Positions 52,141 to 61,321 of a stretch of DNA of 64,000 nt are shown here, piece by piece (the stretch's first letter is position 1; every line of letters starts with the position of its first letter). The translations under genes and the position numbers were made by a program. The stretch lies in NCBI RefSeq assembly GCF_047795645.1, contig NZ_CP181045.1, positions 1,736,001-1,800,000 of the forward strand. The letters are read 5' to 3'. Origin of the DNA: Salipaludibacillus sp047795645 (GTDB lineage: Bacteria > Bacillota > Bacilli > Bacillales > Salisediminibacteriaceae). The notes below the pieces were generated by a model, which was not told the DNA's origin, ran no database searches, and was given only the letters and a program-made list of their open reading frames with translations.

Positions 52141-54321
52141 TTACTCTTCACCATCTATCTCCGAATTATCAGCAGAGTCAACTGGATCATCGCCATCAAC
52201 GTTCGTCTCTTCATCCATAGTCAGTTCAATGATGATTCGATCCAGATTATTCATATCAGTTCCAGCACTAGGTTTTTGTTCACTTACAAAACCTACACCA
52301 TTTACATCGATAGGAATTCCTGTCACTTCACCTAACAAATAAATATCCCTTGAAGACCAATTAGTAATATTTGGCACAAGTGGTTGCTCATCATCTGTCA
52401 ATAAGATAAACTTCTCCCCACTCATTAGTTGGTCTCCTTCAGGGTGCGATTGTCGAACAACCTTTTCTCCATCACCGATAACAATCACAGATAAATCGTA
52501 GTTTGTTAGATCTTCGACAACCTGTTCTGTTTTCTTCCCCTGATAATCTTCCAATTCAATACTTTCTTGGACAGAAGAAACTTCATCCTCATCAGAAGGT
52601 GCTATGTTCAAATACTGAAGACTTTGTTCCATTACTTGCCGAAAAATCATGGAAACTGGCTCAGAGCCAACCTGGTGTGGTTCTAATTCCGGTCTATCTA
52701 CCGCGACATAAACTATCACTTCAGGTTCCTTTGTAGGTGCCATCCCAATAAAAGAGTAAATATTTTCACCTCTTAAATAGCTACCTGATCCATCAGGAAT
52801 TTGTGCTGTTCCTGTTTTTCCAGCTACATCAAAACCTTCAATTGCAAATGAACGACCAGTTCCCACTTCCGAAGTTATCACAGTCTCCATCAGTTCACGT
52901 ACTTGCACTGCTGTAACTTCCGATATTGGTTCACCTTTTATTGTCCGTTCACCTTGGTATTCGACGTTTCCAGTATCAAAATCAACAATTCGATCAATAA
53001 TAAAAGGTTCGACCATTTCTCCATTATTCGCTATCGCGGTCGCTGCCTGTACTTGTTGAATCGGAGTAATAGCAGAACCTTGCCCAAATGACGTTGTCGC
53101 TGCGTCAATTCTGTAGTTATCAGCGATAAGTCCGGTTGCTTCATTAGGGAGATCAATGCCGGTAGGATCACGAAAACCAAAAGCATTAATATAATTAAAT
53201 ACTTTTTCAGATCCAAGATCCTCAATCGCAATTTTTGAAAAAGCAACGTTTGATGATCTTTGAAACCCTTCATCAAAAGTTATCTCTCCCCATCCTCTAC
53301 GATTGTTATGGTCACCTACCGTTTTATCAAGAACTTCGTATGTCCCAGATTGATACGTATTCTCGCCTTGATAAACACCTTCTTCAATTGCTGCTGCAAG
53401 CGTAAATATTTTCATTGTTGAACCCGGTTCAAATCTAGAAGAAATACTATAATTAGTATAATTTTCAATAGATTCATATTGATTTGGGTTAAAACTCGGT
53501 CGATTACTCATCCCAAGAATTTCACCCGTTTTTGCATTAGCAACAATCGCCATCATTCGTTCAGGGTTATATTCTTCGTCAACTTGGCTCATCGTTTGTT
53601 CGATCGCCATTTGAATACGAGAATCAATAGTCAAGAATACATCATTCCCATTTTCTGGTTCTTCAATGAATTCCTCTGCATTGACTAATCGACGGCTTCG
53701 ACCATCCTTTTTATACGTAATTTCTCCGTTTGTTTGCTGCAAATACTCATCTAAACTACTTTCAAGACCCATCCTTGCTGTAGACATATCCCGCTCTGTG
53801 TATCCAATAATATGAGAAGCAAAAGTTTGTTTCGGATAATAGCGCTTTGGATCCTCTCGGAACAAGATCCCATCAAGCTCAAGATCAGCTACTTGTTGCC
53901 TTTTTTCAAAACTCATATTTTTCGCTTGTGGACCTAATTCCACTTGAACAGCATCTCTCGACAATTGATTTTCGAGTATGTCTGCATCAACTTCTAATAC
54001 ATCGCTTAATTTTTCTGCTGTTTCCTGAACATCTGATACATACTCTTCAAAACGATCATCTAAAATAGCGATGATTGTGTACGATGGAATTTCTTCCGCT
54101 AACACATCTCCGTTGCGGTCATAAATCGTCCCTCGTCGTCCATCTATCGTTCTCGATTCTGACCACCGTTTCTCCAATAATTCTTCTAAATCTGTTCCTT
54201 GAACCTCTTTCGCCGCTTGTATGTAAACGAATCTCGAAAAAAGTACGACAATAACAATTGTTAAAATAAACAAAAAGAAAAGTGCTCTTCTTGTTATAAG
54301 TTTATTTTTTACTTCCGCCAT
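52141..54321 (-). CDS. pbpB: PBP2B, division class B penicillin-binding protein
   Basis: 726 residues. Septal transpeptidase. Membrane helix at about 12-33, dimerisation domain (GRRGTIYDRNGDVLAEE), transpeptidase domain with SxxK in EPGSTMKIFTLAAA (near 308), SSN, and KTGTAQ; then two PASTA-like domains (about 590-710). The end is a highly acidic tail after residue 705 (DEETNVDGDDP...). It precedes spoVD by about 100 bases and follows ftsL, the usual Bacillus order. Confidence 0.96.
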   Translation of the reverse strand: MAEVKNKLITRRALFFLFILTIVIVVLFSRFVYIQAAKEVQGTDLEELLEKRWSESRTIDGRRGTIYDRNGDVLAEEIPSYTIIAILDDRFEEYVSDVQETAEKLSDVLEVDADILENQLSRDAVQVELGPQAKNMSFEKRQQVADLELDGILFREDPKRYYPKQTFASHIIGYTERDMSTARMGLESSLDEYLQQTNGEITYKKDGRSRRLVNAEEFIEEPENGNDVFLTIDSRIQMAIEQTMSQVDEEYNPERMMAIVANAKTGEILGMSNRPSFNPNQYESIENYTNYSISSRFEPGSTMKIFTLAAAIEEGVYQGENTYQSGTYEVLDKTVGDHNNRRGWGEITFDEGFQRSSNVAFSKIAIEDLGSEKVFNYINAFGFRDPTGIDLPNEATGLIADNYRIDAATTSFGQGSAITPIQQVQAATAIANNGEMVEPFIIDRIVDFDTGNVEYQGERTIKGEPISEVTAVQVRELMETVITSEVGTGRSFAIEGFDVAGKTGTAQIPDGSGSYLRGENIYSFIGMAPTKEPEVIVYVAVDRPELEPHQVGSEPVSMIFRQVMEQSLQYLNIAPSDEDEVSSVQESIELEDYQGKKTEQVVEDLTNYDLSVIVIGDGEKVVRQSHPEGDQLMSGEKFILLTDDEQPLVPNITNWSSRDIYLLGEVTGIPIDVNGVGFVSEQKPSAGTDMNNLDRIIIELTMDEETNVDGDDPVDSADNSEIDGEE

Positions 54322-54360
54322 GAACTGTAACTCCCTTCAGACCCATTCAAAAAGGAGGGC

Positions 54361-54732
54361 TTATTCATTTCCGTGAATCACTTTGACACTCTTATCATTT
54401 AATTCCATTCCTAGATCATTTTGGGCAATATCCAAAATTCTGTCCGGGTCGGATAATTCTTTCACTTGTAATGTTAACCCACCATTGATTTCTTGTTGTT
54501 CGGAAATGTTTGTCTCCGTCTGTTGGATTTCATGATTTAAAGTATACATTGTTGCGTAGTTAGAGAGAATCAAATAGAACACAAATACCATAGCAATGAT
54601 CGCCATGGAATAAATCATTTTTTCACCTTTTGTAACCCCACCTTTAAAAACTCGCTCTTTCACAGATTTCGTTTCACGTTCAGGCTGAGGTACAGTATTT
54701 TGTTGGATCCTCTTCTCCACAAGCGGGCTCAT
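54361..54732 (-). CDS. ftsL: FtsL, division protein
   Basis: 123 residues. A small bitopic coiled-coil protein of the divisome core with DivIC and DivIB. A basic cytoplasmic tail (about 1-38), a membrane helix (about 40-60), then a heptad-rich stretch (TLNHEIQQTETNISEQQEI). ATG 54732 is 7 bases after AAGGAGG; the ATG two codons earlier is too close. It starts 2 bases after the rsmH stop. Confidence 0.93.
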   Translation of the reverse strand: MSPLVEKRIQQNTVPQPERETKSVKERVFKGGVTKGEKMIYSMAIIAMVFVFYLILSNYATMYTLNHEIQQTETNISEQQEINGGLTLQVKELSDPDRILDIAQNDLGMELNDKSVKVIHGNE

Positions 54733-54734
54733 TT

Positions 54735-55679
54735 TCATTCCTCCTTATCATTTTTTTCTGCGATTCTTAGCTTTGCCGAGTGCGCACGGTTATTGAAAGC
54801 CAGTTCCTCTTCATTAGCAAGGATTGGTTTGCGTGAAACCAACATTAATTCTGGCATAAATTCCTTTGGTACAACGGGTAAACCCTTAGGTAACTCTGGA
54901 TAACTGCTTTTCTTTTTAAAAACTTGCTTACAAATCCGATCTTCCAACGAGTGAAACGTAATAACTGCAATTCGCCCTCCAGGTTTCGTAAAATCAATCG
55001 CATCTGCGATCGCATTCTCGAAAACATTCAGTTCATCGTTTACCGCAATACGAATTGCTTGAAATGTACGCTTTGCCGGATGTCCACCCTTCCTCCTAGC
55101 TGGAGCTGGAATAGCGTCTTTTATAATATCTACGAGTTGGAATGTCGTTTCAATTACTGTTGTTTCTCGATATTTTTCAATTTTTCGTGCGATATGCTTC
55201 GCAAATTTCTCTTCCCCATATTTCGATATAATTCCCATCAATTCATGGAAACTCCAATGGTTCAACACTTCAAAAGCAGTGAGTTCTTGGGTTTGATCCA
55301 TCCTCATATCTAGAGGAGCATCATACCGATAACTAAATCCTCTTTCTGGTTCATCAAACTGAGGAGAAGAAACGCCTAAGTCAAAAACAAAGCCATCAAC
55401 AGCTTTAATTTCTCTAGCTTCTAACTCTTCCTTTAAATGAAGAAAATTGTTATGTACAAATTGAATGTTACTCGGATAAGGTTCAAGCCTTTTCTTTGCA
55501 AACGATAATGCTTTTTCATCTTGGTCAAAAGCAATTAACGTTCCATTTGCTGATAGTTCTTGTAAGATGCGTTCACTGTGGCCGCCACCCCCAAGGGTAC
55601 AGTCAACGTATGTTCCATCAGGCTTTATATTAAGTCCCTGAACAGTTTCTTCTTTTAAAACCGTCTCATGTTCAAACAA
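54735..55679 (-). CDS. rsmH: 16S rRNA (cytosine(1402)-N4)-methyltransferase
   Basis: 314 residues, also called mraW. Methylates C1402 of 16S rRNA. The SAM-binding motif VDCTLGGGGHSERIL lies near residue 27, with FVFDLGVSSPQFDEPERGFS and HPAKRTFQAIRIAVNDEL downstream. The frame opens with TTG 55679 after GGAGGAGG, giving the same MFxH start as B. subtilis. The coding region ends 2 bases before ftsL. Confidence 0.96.
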   Translation of the reverse strand: MFEHETVLKEETVQGLNIKPDGTYVDCTLGGGGHSERILQELSANGTLIAFDQDEKALSFAKKRLEPYPSNIQFVHNNFLHLKEELEAREIKAVDGFVFDLGVSSPQFDEPERGFSYRYDAPLDMRMDQTQELTAFEVLNHWSFHELMGIISKYGEEKFAKHIARKIEKYRETTVIETTFQLVDIIKDAIPAPARRKGGHPAKRTFQAIRIAVNDELNVFENAIADAIDFTKPGGRIAVITFHSLEDRICKQVFKKKSSYPELPKGLPVVPKEFMPELMLVSRKPILANEEELAFNNRAHSAKLRIAEKNDKEE

Positions 55680-55800
55680 ATCATTATCCTCCTCCCTATT
55701 AAAGCGTTTCTACTTATATTAAATATTTTGAGTGAAACTACATTGTTAACTGTTTCATTATATTTTGGTCAAATCTACAATTACTAGTCGTATGTTCCAT

Positions 55801-56232
55801 TTAAAGATCAAAATCAACAATTCCTTCAGCAATTTCTGCAAATGACTCTTCCGACTCAGCAAAATACTCTTCCCAAATCGCTTTACTCCATATTTCAACA
55901 CGATTGGAAACACCAATAATGACACATTCTTTCTCTAAATTTGCATATGAGCGAAGAGTGGAAGCAATATTTACTCTACCCTGTTTATCCAATTCACATT
56001 CTGCTGCTCCTGAAAAGAAAAATCTTGTAAAAGCTCGAGCATCTTTTTTAGTGAAGGGTAGAGTTTTTAATTTGTCTTCAAGTTGTTTCCATTCGTTTTC
56101 AGGATATACAAATAAACATTTATCCATTCCACGTGTTACTACGAAGCTGGAACCTAATTCTTCACGGAATTTGACTGGGACGATCATTCGTCCTTTGTCA
56201 TCAATATTGTGATGGTGTTCTCCCATGAACAT
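55801..56232 (-). CDS. mraZ: MraZ, dcw-cluster transcriptional regulator
   Basis: 143 residues. Two SpoVT-AbrB DNA-binding domains, each with the DxxxR hallmark (DDKGRMIVPVKFRE near residue 12; DKQGRVNIASTLR near 83). MraZ binds short direct repeats upstream of its own gene and represses the dcw cluster in E. coli. ATG 56232 gives the standard MFMGE start, 9 bases after AGGAG. It is the first gene of the dcw cluster here. Confidence 0.96.
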   Translation of the reverse strand: MFMGEHHHNIDDKGRMIVPVKFREELGSSFVVTRGMDKCLFVYPENEWKQLEDKLKTLPFTKKDARAFTRFFFSGAAECELDKQGRVNIASTLRSYANLEKECVIIGVSNRVEIWSKAIWEEYFAESEESFAEIAEGIVDFDL

Positions 56233-56245
56233 AGATTCCAACTCC

Positions 56246-56293
56246 TCTCCACTTTATAACACTAACTTACCACATCTCCCCACTTTTAACCAC
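56246..56293 (-). promoter_or_regulatory. Five 10-bp-spaced MraZ-box-like repeats
   Basis: On the minus strand the trinucleotide GTG recurs at 56291, 56281, 56271, 56260 and 56250 inside the units AAGTGGTT, AAGTGGGG, ATGTGGTA, TAGTGTTA and AAGTGGAG. A one-turn spacing of AAAGTGG-type repeats is the known layout of MraZ operators. They end at the mraZ ribosome-binding site. Confidence 0.65.
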
Positions 56294-56407
56294 TTAGAAT
56301 TAAAAAAACAAAAAAATTCTTTTCCACAATCATTTAATTACCAGAATTCTTGTATTTACTTTACGAATTAATTAATTCTAATTTCGTTTTATTTTATACA
56401 CATGTGC

Positions 56408-56508
56408 ATAAGAAAAATTTGGCTTGTCGCCAAGTCCTTCATGGCGAAAGCCTTAGTTTATCTAATAATTTAATCCTTTAGCGAGGTTAAACATTCTTAA
56501 AATACAAA
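56408..56508 (-). repeat. Terminator-linked dispersed repeat, copy B
   Basis: Directly 3' of the bshC terminator. On the minus strand it starts GTATTTTAAGAATGTTTAAC, continues through AAGGCTTTCGCCATGAAGGAC and ends with a hairpin CTTGGCGACAAGCCAA and ATTTTTCTTAT. Confidence 0.92.
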
Positions 56509-56510
56509 AA

Positions 56511-56533
56511 AACCACTGCAAAATGCAGTGGTT
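56511..56533 (-). terminator. bshC intrinsic terminator
   Basis: Perfect 10-bp stem AACCACTGCA / TGCAGTGGTT with a 3-base loop and a T run on the minus strand. It overlaps the bshC stop codon. Confidence 0.93.
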
Positions 56534-58163
56534 ATAAAAAAATATAAACATGGCTACCAGCTACGCTTTTTATAGGTGCCTCAGTTAATGCCTTTAAAGT
56601 TCTTTCGACTAAGTCATCACCGTACTGATTAAGAAATGGATAAATATTTAAATACCTTTCTTGCCAATGACCGTGTGGTTTTATTTCTATTTCAATTTTA
56701 TCTAACCTGCGAAGATGTGTTTCATTCTTCAAGAGAAGAAAATTTTGAACAGACTTTTGATACAATTTAAATCGATCATCAAATTGGGATTTGTACTTAT
56801 CATTTATAGGTATGATCCCTTTACCGAGTGGAGTTAATTTTTCTGTGAATTTTTCCACTACATTTTTCAAATCACTCTCTGCCTCTTGTAAGATCTTTTT
56901 TTCATCAAGTTCTTTCCCTTCTTCTATCAATCTTTCTTGAACCTCTTTTACACCAGATAAAGTAATAGCTTCCGGTTTTAAATGATATCTAAATAAATTT
57001 TGTTCTGTTTTCCTAGATACATATGTGAGATGAAGTCGTGGACGAATTACCGGCATAAATTTGCCAAACGTGTGGAACGCTTTTTTCAAGGCAGCCCAAT
57101 ATTTCAATTCTCCTGGCCCCGCAATAAATGTGTGAACTGGTAAAAGAAAGTCTTGCATAATTGGTCGTGTCACAACATTATTACTTAATCTTAAGGTACC
57201 ATTCTCTAGTTGATTCAATAATTCAGCTTCTGTCCAATTACGTTCACCTTGTTTTTCTCTAAAACCAATTTCCGTTTTCTCTAGTAAAAATCGCTGATTC
57301 CCTTCATGGAAAAAAAGATGCGCATTATTTTTATCCAAGGCAATCGGCTCACCTAAACCGCCGTCTTTAATCAGATTACCTTGATCAATAAACGATGTTC
57401 GCAATGTGTCATTCTTTTCAACCATTTGTTTAAAATAGTTCCGTTCAATCTGTCGAATATTTGGATCCGCCGCATCCATCAAAACAAGATCCGTGTTGCA
57501 AAATAATCGGTGTAAAATTTTTCCACACCATTCCGTGTAAGTCATCTCTTCAGATAAGTCATTTATTAAATCATCGTAGAGCTTTCGCGTATGAGAGGTC
57601 TCGTGTAAAAATCTAAAAGCTTCTTCTATTTCTCTTTTTGCTTCCGCATTAATAAACCGCTCAGACATGGAGCTTTTTATGTCATTTTTTTCTGGAATTC
57701 GTATCTTTTTCGAATTTTCGCCATCATAAAAATATGTATGATTCACTTCATCGATATCGTGATCTTCGCCCGCAATCCAAAAGATAGGGATAACTGGAAC
57801 TGACAGTTGCTCTTCTAAATTTTTAGCTTCTAGAAGAATCGATATAATTTTATTGACAGTATATAGAGGTCCGGTAAGCAATCCAGCCTGTTGGCCACCA
57901 ACAACTACGACACTTTCAAGATCTTTGAGTCTTTCGATTTGTTTCATCGCTCGCTCAGAAGGATGATATGTTTGATTGTACTTTCTCAGTGCTATTACTA
58001 ATTTTTCACGCTCGTAAGTTTGCGACATCAGCTCATTATAACGAGATTTGCTGTCAATTCCGGATAAATTATAATCGAAAAAAGAATGAATATGTGAATC
58101 TTGATGAATATATTTATCAATAAATGAACCGGTCTCAACCGTATTTTCAACCTTCACCTGCAT
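56532..58163 (-). CDS. bshC: Bacillithiol biosynthesis cysteine-adding enzyme
   Basis: 543 residues, matching the B. subtilis BshC (YllA) length. It adds cysteine to glucosaminyl-malate in the last step of bacillithiol synthesis. Family features: VVVGGQQAGLLTGPLYTVNKI near residue 85, PVIPIFWIAGEDHDIDEVNHTY near 122, and PGELKYWAALKKAFHTFG near 353, in a Rossmann-like core with a coiled-coil dimer region. It sits between mraZ and the DUF3397 gene. Confidence 0.95.
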   Translation of the reverse strand: MQVKVENTVETGSFIDKYIHQDSHIHSFFDYNLSGIDSKSRYNELMSQTYEREKLVIALRKYNQTYHPSERAMKQIERLKDLESVVVVGGQQAGLLTGPLYTVNKIISILLEAKNLEEQLSVPVIPIFWIAGEDHDIDEVNHTYFYDGENSKKIRIPEKNDIKSSMSERFINAEAKREIEEAFRFLHETSHTRKLYDDLINDLSEEMTYTEWCGKILHRLFCNTDLVLMDAADPNIRQIERNYFKQMVEKNDTLRTSFIDQGNLIKDGGLGEPIALDKNNAHLFFHEGNQRFLLEKTEIGFREKQGERNWTEAELLNQLENGTLRLSNNVVTRPIMQDFLLPVHTFIAGPGELKYWAALKKAFHTFGKFMPVIRPRLHLTYVSRKTEQNLFRYHLKPEAITLSGVKEVQERLIEEGKELDEKKILQEAESDLKNVVEKFTEKLTPLGKGIIPINDKYKSQFDDRFKLYQKSVQNFLLLKNETHLRRLDKIEIEIKPHGHWQERYLNIYPFLNQYGDDLVERTLKALTEAPIKSVAGSHVYIFL

Positions 58164-58273
58164 AGCATGTCAACCTTCCTTTTATATCAACTCTAGAAAC
58201 AAACGATAGCCATTCCCTCCTACGTACTTGTAGAAGTTCCATCATAATAAATAACAGAGTTTTTAGTACAGTT

Positions 58274-58372
58274 TATTAGAACAACTTGGCTTGTCGCCAA
58301 GTTGTTCATGGCGAAAGCCTTAGTTTATCTTATACTTTAATTCTTTAGCAAAGTTAAACATTCTTAAAGTAA
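58274..58372 (-). repeat. Terminator-linked dispersed repeat, copy C
   Basis: Lies 3' of the DUF3397 gene terminator. Minus strand: ACTTTAAGAATGTTTAACTT..., AAGGCTTTCGCCATGAAC, then the terminal hairpin ACTTGGCGACAAGCCAAGT and TGTTCTAAT. Confidence 0.92.
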
Positions 58373-58383
58373 AAACAAATAAT

Positions 58384-58404
58384 TTCTGTTTTATTATAAC
58401 AGAA
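58384..58404 (-). terminator. Weak terminator-like hairpin after the DUF3397 gene
   Basis: Stem TTCTGTT / AACAGAA with an AT-rich loop. The T run is better on the plus strand than on the minus strand, so its direction is uncertain. Confidence 0.5.
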
Positions 58405-58445
58405 TCTTTTTTATCCACCAATAAAGTTGACTTTCATTTTTATTA

Positions 58446-58823
58446 TTAATAAATCCGGTAGAACAATCCGTATAGAACTAAAACGATATAAAGCAAGAAA
58501 AACACAACAAACTGTAATCTCCAGACTCCTCGGAACACTTTCTTTATATCAATATCTTCATATTTCTTCCAATGAAAAACTGTAAAAAAAGTAGCTGTTA
58601 ATAAAACAAAAAAAATGGAGTGCCACCCTACCTGTAAACCCCAAATTTCTGAGAAAAGAAAATATACCGACACGATAAAAAATATCGTCGTACTATCAAC
58701 GGCTATCTTAAAAGAGTATTGTTTCTTTTTTGTTGTTTTGACTAAAAGAATGTAAATTGTATATAGAGCTATTAACGGCACAGTTACGAACGTTGCGATA
58801 ACGATAGCTGCGAATTCACTCAT
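58446..58823 (-). CDS. DUF3397 membrane protein
   Basis: 125 residues with four predicted membrane helices (near 5-25, 38-58, 62-82 and 98-120). It resembles the DUF3397 family conserved beside bshC in Bacillus; its function is unknown. ATG 58823 is preferred over the ATG two codons upstream, which abuts the AAAGGAAAG site. It overlaps the panE-like gene by 8 bases, so they are co-transcribed. Confidence 0.8.
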   Translation of the reverse strand: MSEFAAIVIATFVTVPLIALYTIYILLVKTTKKKQYSFKIAVDSTTIFFIVSVYFLFSEIWGLQVGWHSIFFVLLTATFFTVFHWKKYEDIDIKKVFRGVWRLQFVVFFLLYIVLVLYGLFYRIY

Positions 58824-59712
58824 TCTCATCTTTCCTTTCTAATTTTTTTAATTCTTTATGTATTTCTTGAATTTTTTTACAGGAGCGTCCAATGTTACTC
58901 GCTAGTTCAAGCATATAACCTGTAATTGCATCAACTTCTGTTTTTCTGTTTGCCATACGATCGACAAGCATGGAAGAGTGGTTATCAGCAGTTAGTCGAA
59001 TGACATCTACCACTTCCTCCCACGTTTCCTTTGGAAAACCTAAAGTATTTCGCGCTTCATCAAAAATGTCATAAGCTTCTACTTTCAATTTTCGATCCGT
59101 TAACAACATACCATTTTTCACTTCGTGTATTGCAGTTAGCGGGTTCACCACCACATTAACTAATAATTTTTTTCTCATCACCATGTCTATATTTTCTGAC
59201 CAATGAATTGGAAAATTTCCATCTCTTGACATCAAAGTTGATAAAACAAATCGTTGCTCACCATCTCCACCAATAAGAATCTTTCCTACTCCTGTATGCT
59301 TCACTTCATTCAAGGAAATTCGAATTGCTCCGTGTGTGGTCACTCCAGAGAACAAACAGTTATCAAAAATCGCTCTTGCTCTGTCAATGTGCCCCATCCC
59401 ATTTTGAAGAAATAAAAGTGGAACTTCACGATTAATCGTTTGTTTAGCCCAACTAAGAAAAACAGAAAGCTGTGTCTGTTTTACCGTAACAATAATCAAA
59501 TCTTCCTTGTTACATTCAAATGAATCATAGCAAGTAGCAACAACGTTGTTAGAAATTATCCCATCTTCGTTTTCGCACAAAATTCCATTAGTTGAAATGA
59601 ATTCCGCTTGCTCGCTCGTTCTAGTAATTAGTTGAACATTATGATCACTTTTGAGTAAATAATTGGCGGTCAATAATCCAATTGCTCCACCACCTACAAT
59701 TACTATATTCAT
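58816..59712 (-). CDS. panE: Ketopantoate reductase family protein
   Basis: 298 residues, the YlbQ position. NADPH-dependent reductase fold: the nucleotide-binding loop IVIVGGGAIGLLTANYLL at the start, the NGMGH motif near residue 98, and the helical C-terminal domain with VVNPLTAIHEVKNG (catalytic Lys expected in RKKLLVNVVVNP). It would convert ketopantoate to pantoate for coenzyme A synthesis; paralogues are common, so the substrate is probable, not certain. ATG 59712 follows GAGGGGG. Confidence 0.88.
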   Translation of the reverse strand: MNIVIVGGGAIGLLTANYLLKSDHNVQLITRTSEQAEFISTNGILCENEDGIISNNVVATCYDSFECNKEDLIIVTVKQTQLSVFLSWAKQTINREVPLLFLQNGMGHIDRARAIFDNCLFSGVTTHGAIRISLNEVKHTGVGKILIGGDGEQRFVLSTLMSRDGNFPIHWSENIDMVMRKKLLVNVVVNPLTAIHEVKNGMLLTDRKLKVEAYDIFDEARNTLGFPKETWEEVVDVIRLTADNHSSMLVDRMANRKTEVDAITGYMLELASNIGRSCKKIQEIHKELKKLERKDENE

Positions 59713-60001
59713 TTGTTCCCCCTCTTTCTCAGTACCCAAAATCCTTAGTGAATGGAGCTATTTTATTGCTCCGAATAAGTAGGTAATTGTCTTCTCAAAA
59801 GCCGAGGTCGCTGATTCAGAAGACCGTTTACTGTCTATCATTTTACATATCTTAATTGTATTCTAACAAAAATAGTAAGAAGACGTTTTCATTTTTGGTT
59901 TTTTTCTATTATACTATGAATAGAGCATTAGTTTCTTTGCTATATCTCTATTATGTTAAATTTATATAAATTCACTTTTCGGCTCAGGAGGCGATGATAA
60001 A
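59713..60001. other. Divergent intergenic region panE/ylbP
   Basis: About 290 bases holding the ylbP promoter (a TATACT box is visible near 59911 on the plus strand) and presumably one for panE on the other strand, which I cannot pick out. Confidence 0.4.
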
Positions 60002-60478
60002 ATGAATAACCATGAAGTAGTAAGACTAAAAGTTAACTTCAAAACACTAGAGGAATTTGAGAACTTTAGAGAATACGGTCAACAAGAGCTATCTATGAAA
60101 GAAGATTTGGAAGAAAACATTGTTGAAAACGACAGTGAATCACCATTTTACGGTGTTTATTTTGGAAAAAAACTCGCTGCTAGAATGAGTTTGTACAGAA
60201 TTGACAAGAAATTCGACCGTTACTTCGATCCTCCACAAGATTATTATGAACTTTGGAAATTAGAGGTACTCCCTGGATATCAAGGAAAAGGGATTGGCAA
60301 AGAACTCGTCGACTTTGCAAAGACACTTGGACTTCCTGTTAAAACAAATGCTAGGCAACGATCGGACGATTTTTGGCTCAAACAACGCTTTGAACCATTA
60401 ACCTATTTAGAAGAAAGAGACAAAAGTGAAAATCCTTATGTATGGTTCCCTAAAGGGGTCTCTGAACAAAAGGATTAG
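60002..60478 (+). CDS. ylbP: YlbP, GNAT-family N-acetyltransferase
   Basis: 158 residues. GNAT fold with the acetyl-CoA loop (PGYQGKGIGKELVDFAKTLG, near 98-117); the N-terminal half is family-specific (LKVNFKTLEEFENFREYGQQELS). The substrate is unknown. It has an AGGAGG site, reads on the plus strand between two minus-strand genes, and shares a bidirectional terminator with rsfA. Confidence 0.92.
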   Translation: MNNHEVVRLKVNFKTLEEFENFREYGQQELSMKEDLEENIVENDSESPFYGVYFGKKLAARMSLYRIDKKFDRYFDPPQDYYELWKLEVLPGYQGKGIGKELVDFAKTLGLPVKTNARQRSDDFWLKQRFEPLTYLEERDKSENPYVWFPKGVSEQKD

Positions 60479-60520
60479 TTCGATAAACAAGCACTTCTTA
60501 AAACAAAATAGCAAAAGACT

Positions 60521-60565
60521 AAAACCCGTCACTTCTTCGATTACTTACTAGAAGTGGCGGGTTTT
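60521..60565. terminator. Shared terminator between ylbP and rsfA
   Basis: Near-perfect stem with arms AAAACCCGTCACTTCT / AGAAGTGGCGGGTTTT, flanked by A and T runs that suit termination in both directions. Confidence 0.9.
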
Positions 60566-60610
60566 AAATTGACTTCATTTTTTTTAAGTGATTCACGTAT
60601 AAGAAGATCA

Positions 60611-61156
60611 CTACCTCAGTTTTTCTTTATTCGTTGCACGTTGTAGAGCTTTAATCATTACGTGATACTCTTCTCTTACGTCTTCATATGCTTCGCTCAC
60701 TTGTGATAGTTCCTCTTTTAGGCGTTTGTTCTCATCTTGAATTTCAACCAAAGAATGAACTAAACTTTCATCAACGTCAATTACTTTTTCTTTTTTTCTT
60801 TGTAAAAACGAAATCATTTGGTCGAACCACATAATTTCTTCTTCCGTTGTATAATCAGATTCATCTTGTTGCCCAATGTTTTCACCACTAGAATTTATCA
60901 CAACTTGATCATGATTTTGACTAACTAATTGTTTCTTTGCTTCTTTACGCGTTTTTTTTGCCATTTGAATCGCAGATTGATATTTTTTTCGAACAGATGA
61001 GTTCCACCTAAACCCACACGCCGCTGAAGTGCGCGATAACCTTTCGGCAACTTCATCAAAGGCAGCTAATTGCGTACCACCTTCACGAATATGCCTTAAC
61101 ACTGTTTCAGCCAACAATAAATCTTCGTCCTGATTCCATGCATCCTGCCTGATCAA
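60611..61156 (-). CDS. rsfA: RsfA, prespore-specific transcriptional regulator
   Basis: 181 residues. Controls part of the sigma-F regulon in the forespore. The N-terminal Myb/SANT-like domain (RQDAWNQDEDLLLAETVLRHIREGGTQ, then CGFRWNSSVRKKY) is followed by a linker and a C-terminal coiled coil (about 115-165). Translation starts at TTG 61156, about 11 bases from GGGGG, matching the family N-terminus. The open frame directly upstream on another phase is not a gene. Confidence 0.94.
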   Translation of the reverse strand: MIRQDAWNQDEDLLLAETVLRHIREGGTQLAAFDEVAERLSRTSAACGFRWNSSVRKKYQSAIQMAKKTRKEAKKQLVSQNHDQVVINSSGENIGQQDESDYTTEEEIMWFDQMISFLQRKKEKVIDVDESLVHSLVEIQDENKRLKEELSQVSEAYEDVREEYHVMIKALQRATNKEKLR

Positions 61157-61321
61157 TGCAATGACTTCCCCCTCTCCGACTTTCCACGATCGTCTCTTTC
61201 AATTTCTCCTTGTATATGTATGCAACTAATAGAGGAGATAGACGTAGAAAAGAGTAGATCAACAAGATTTATGCGGGAAAAACAGAAGGGTATAACAGCG
61301 ACTCGACATGCATTATTGCAG

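Noticed and set aside
59911..59920. Sigma-A promoter for ylbP
   Set aside because: A good -10 box (TATACT) is present but no acceptable -35 lies at the right distance, so it is not listed as a separate feature.
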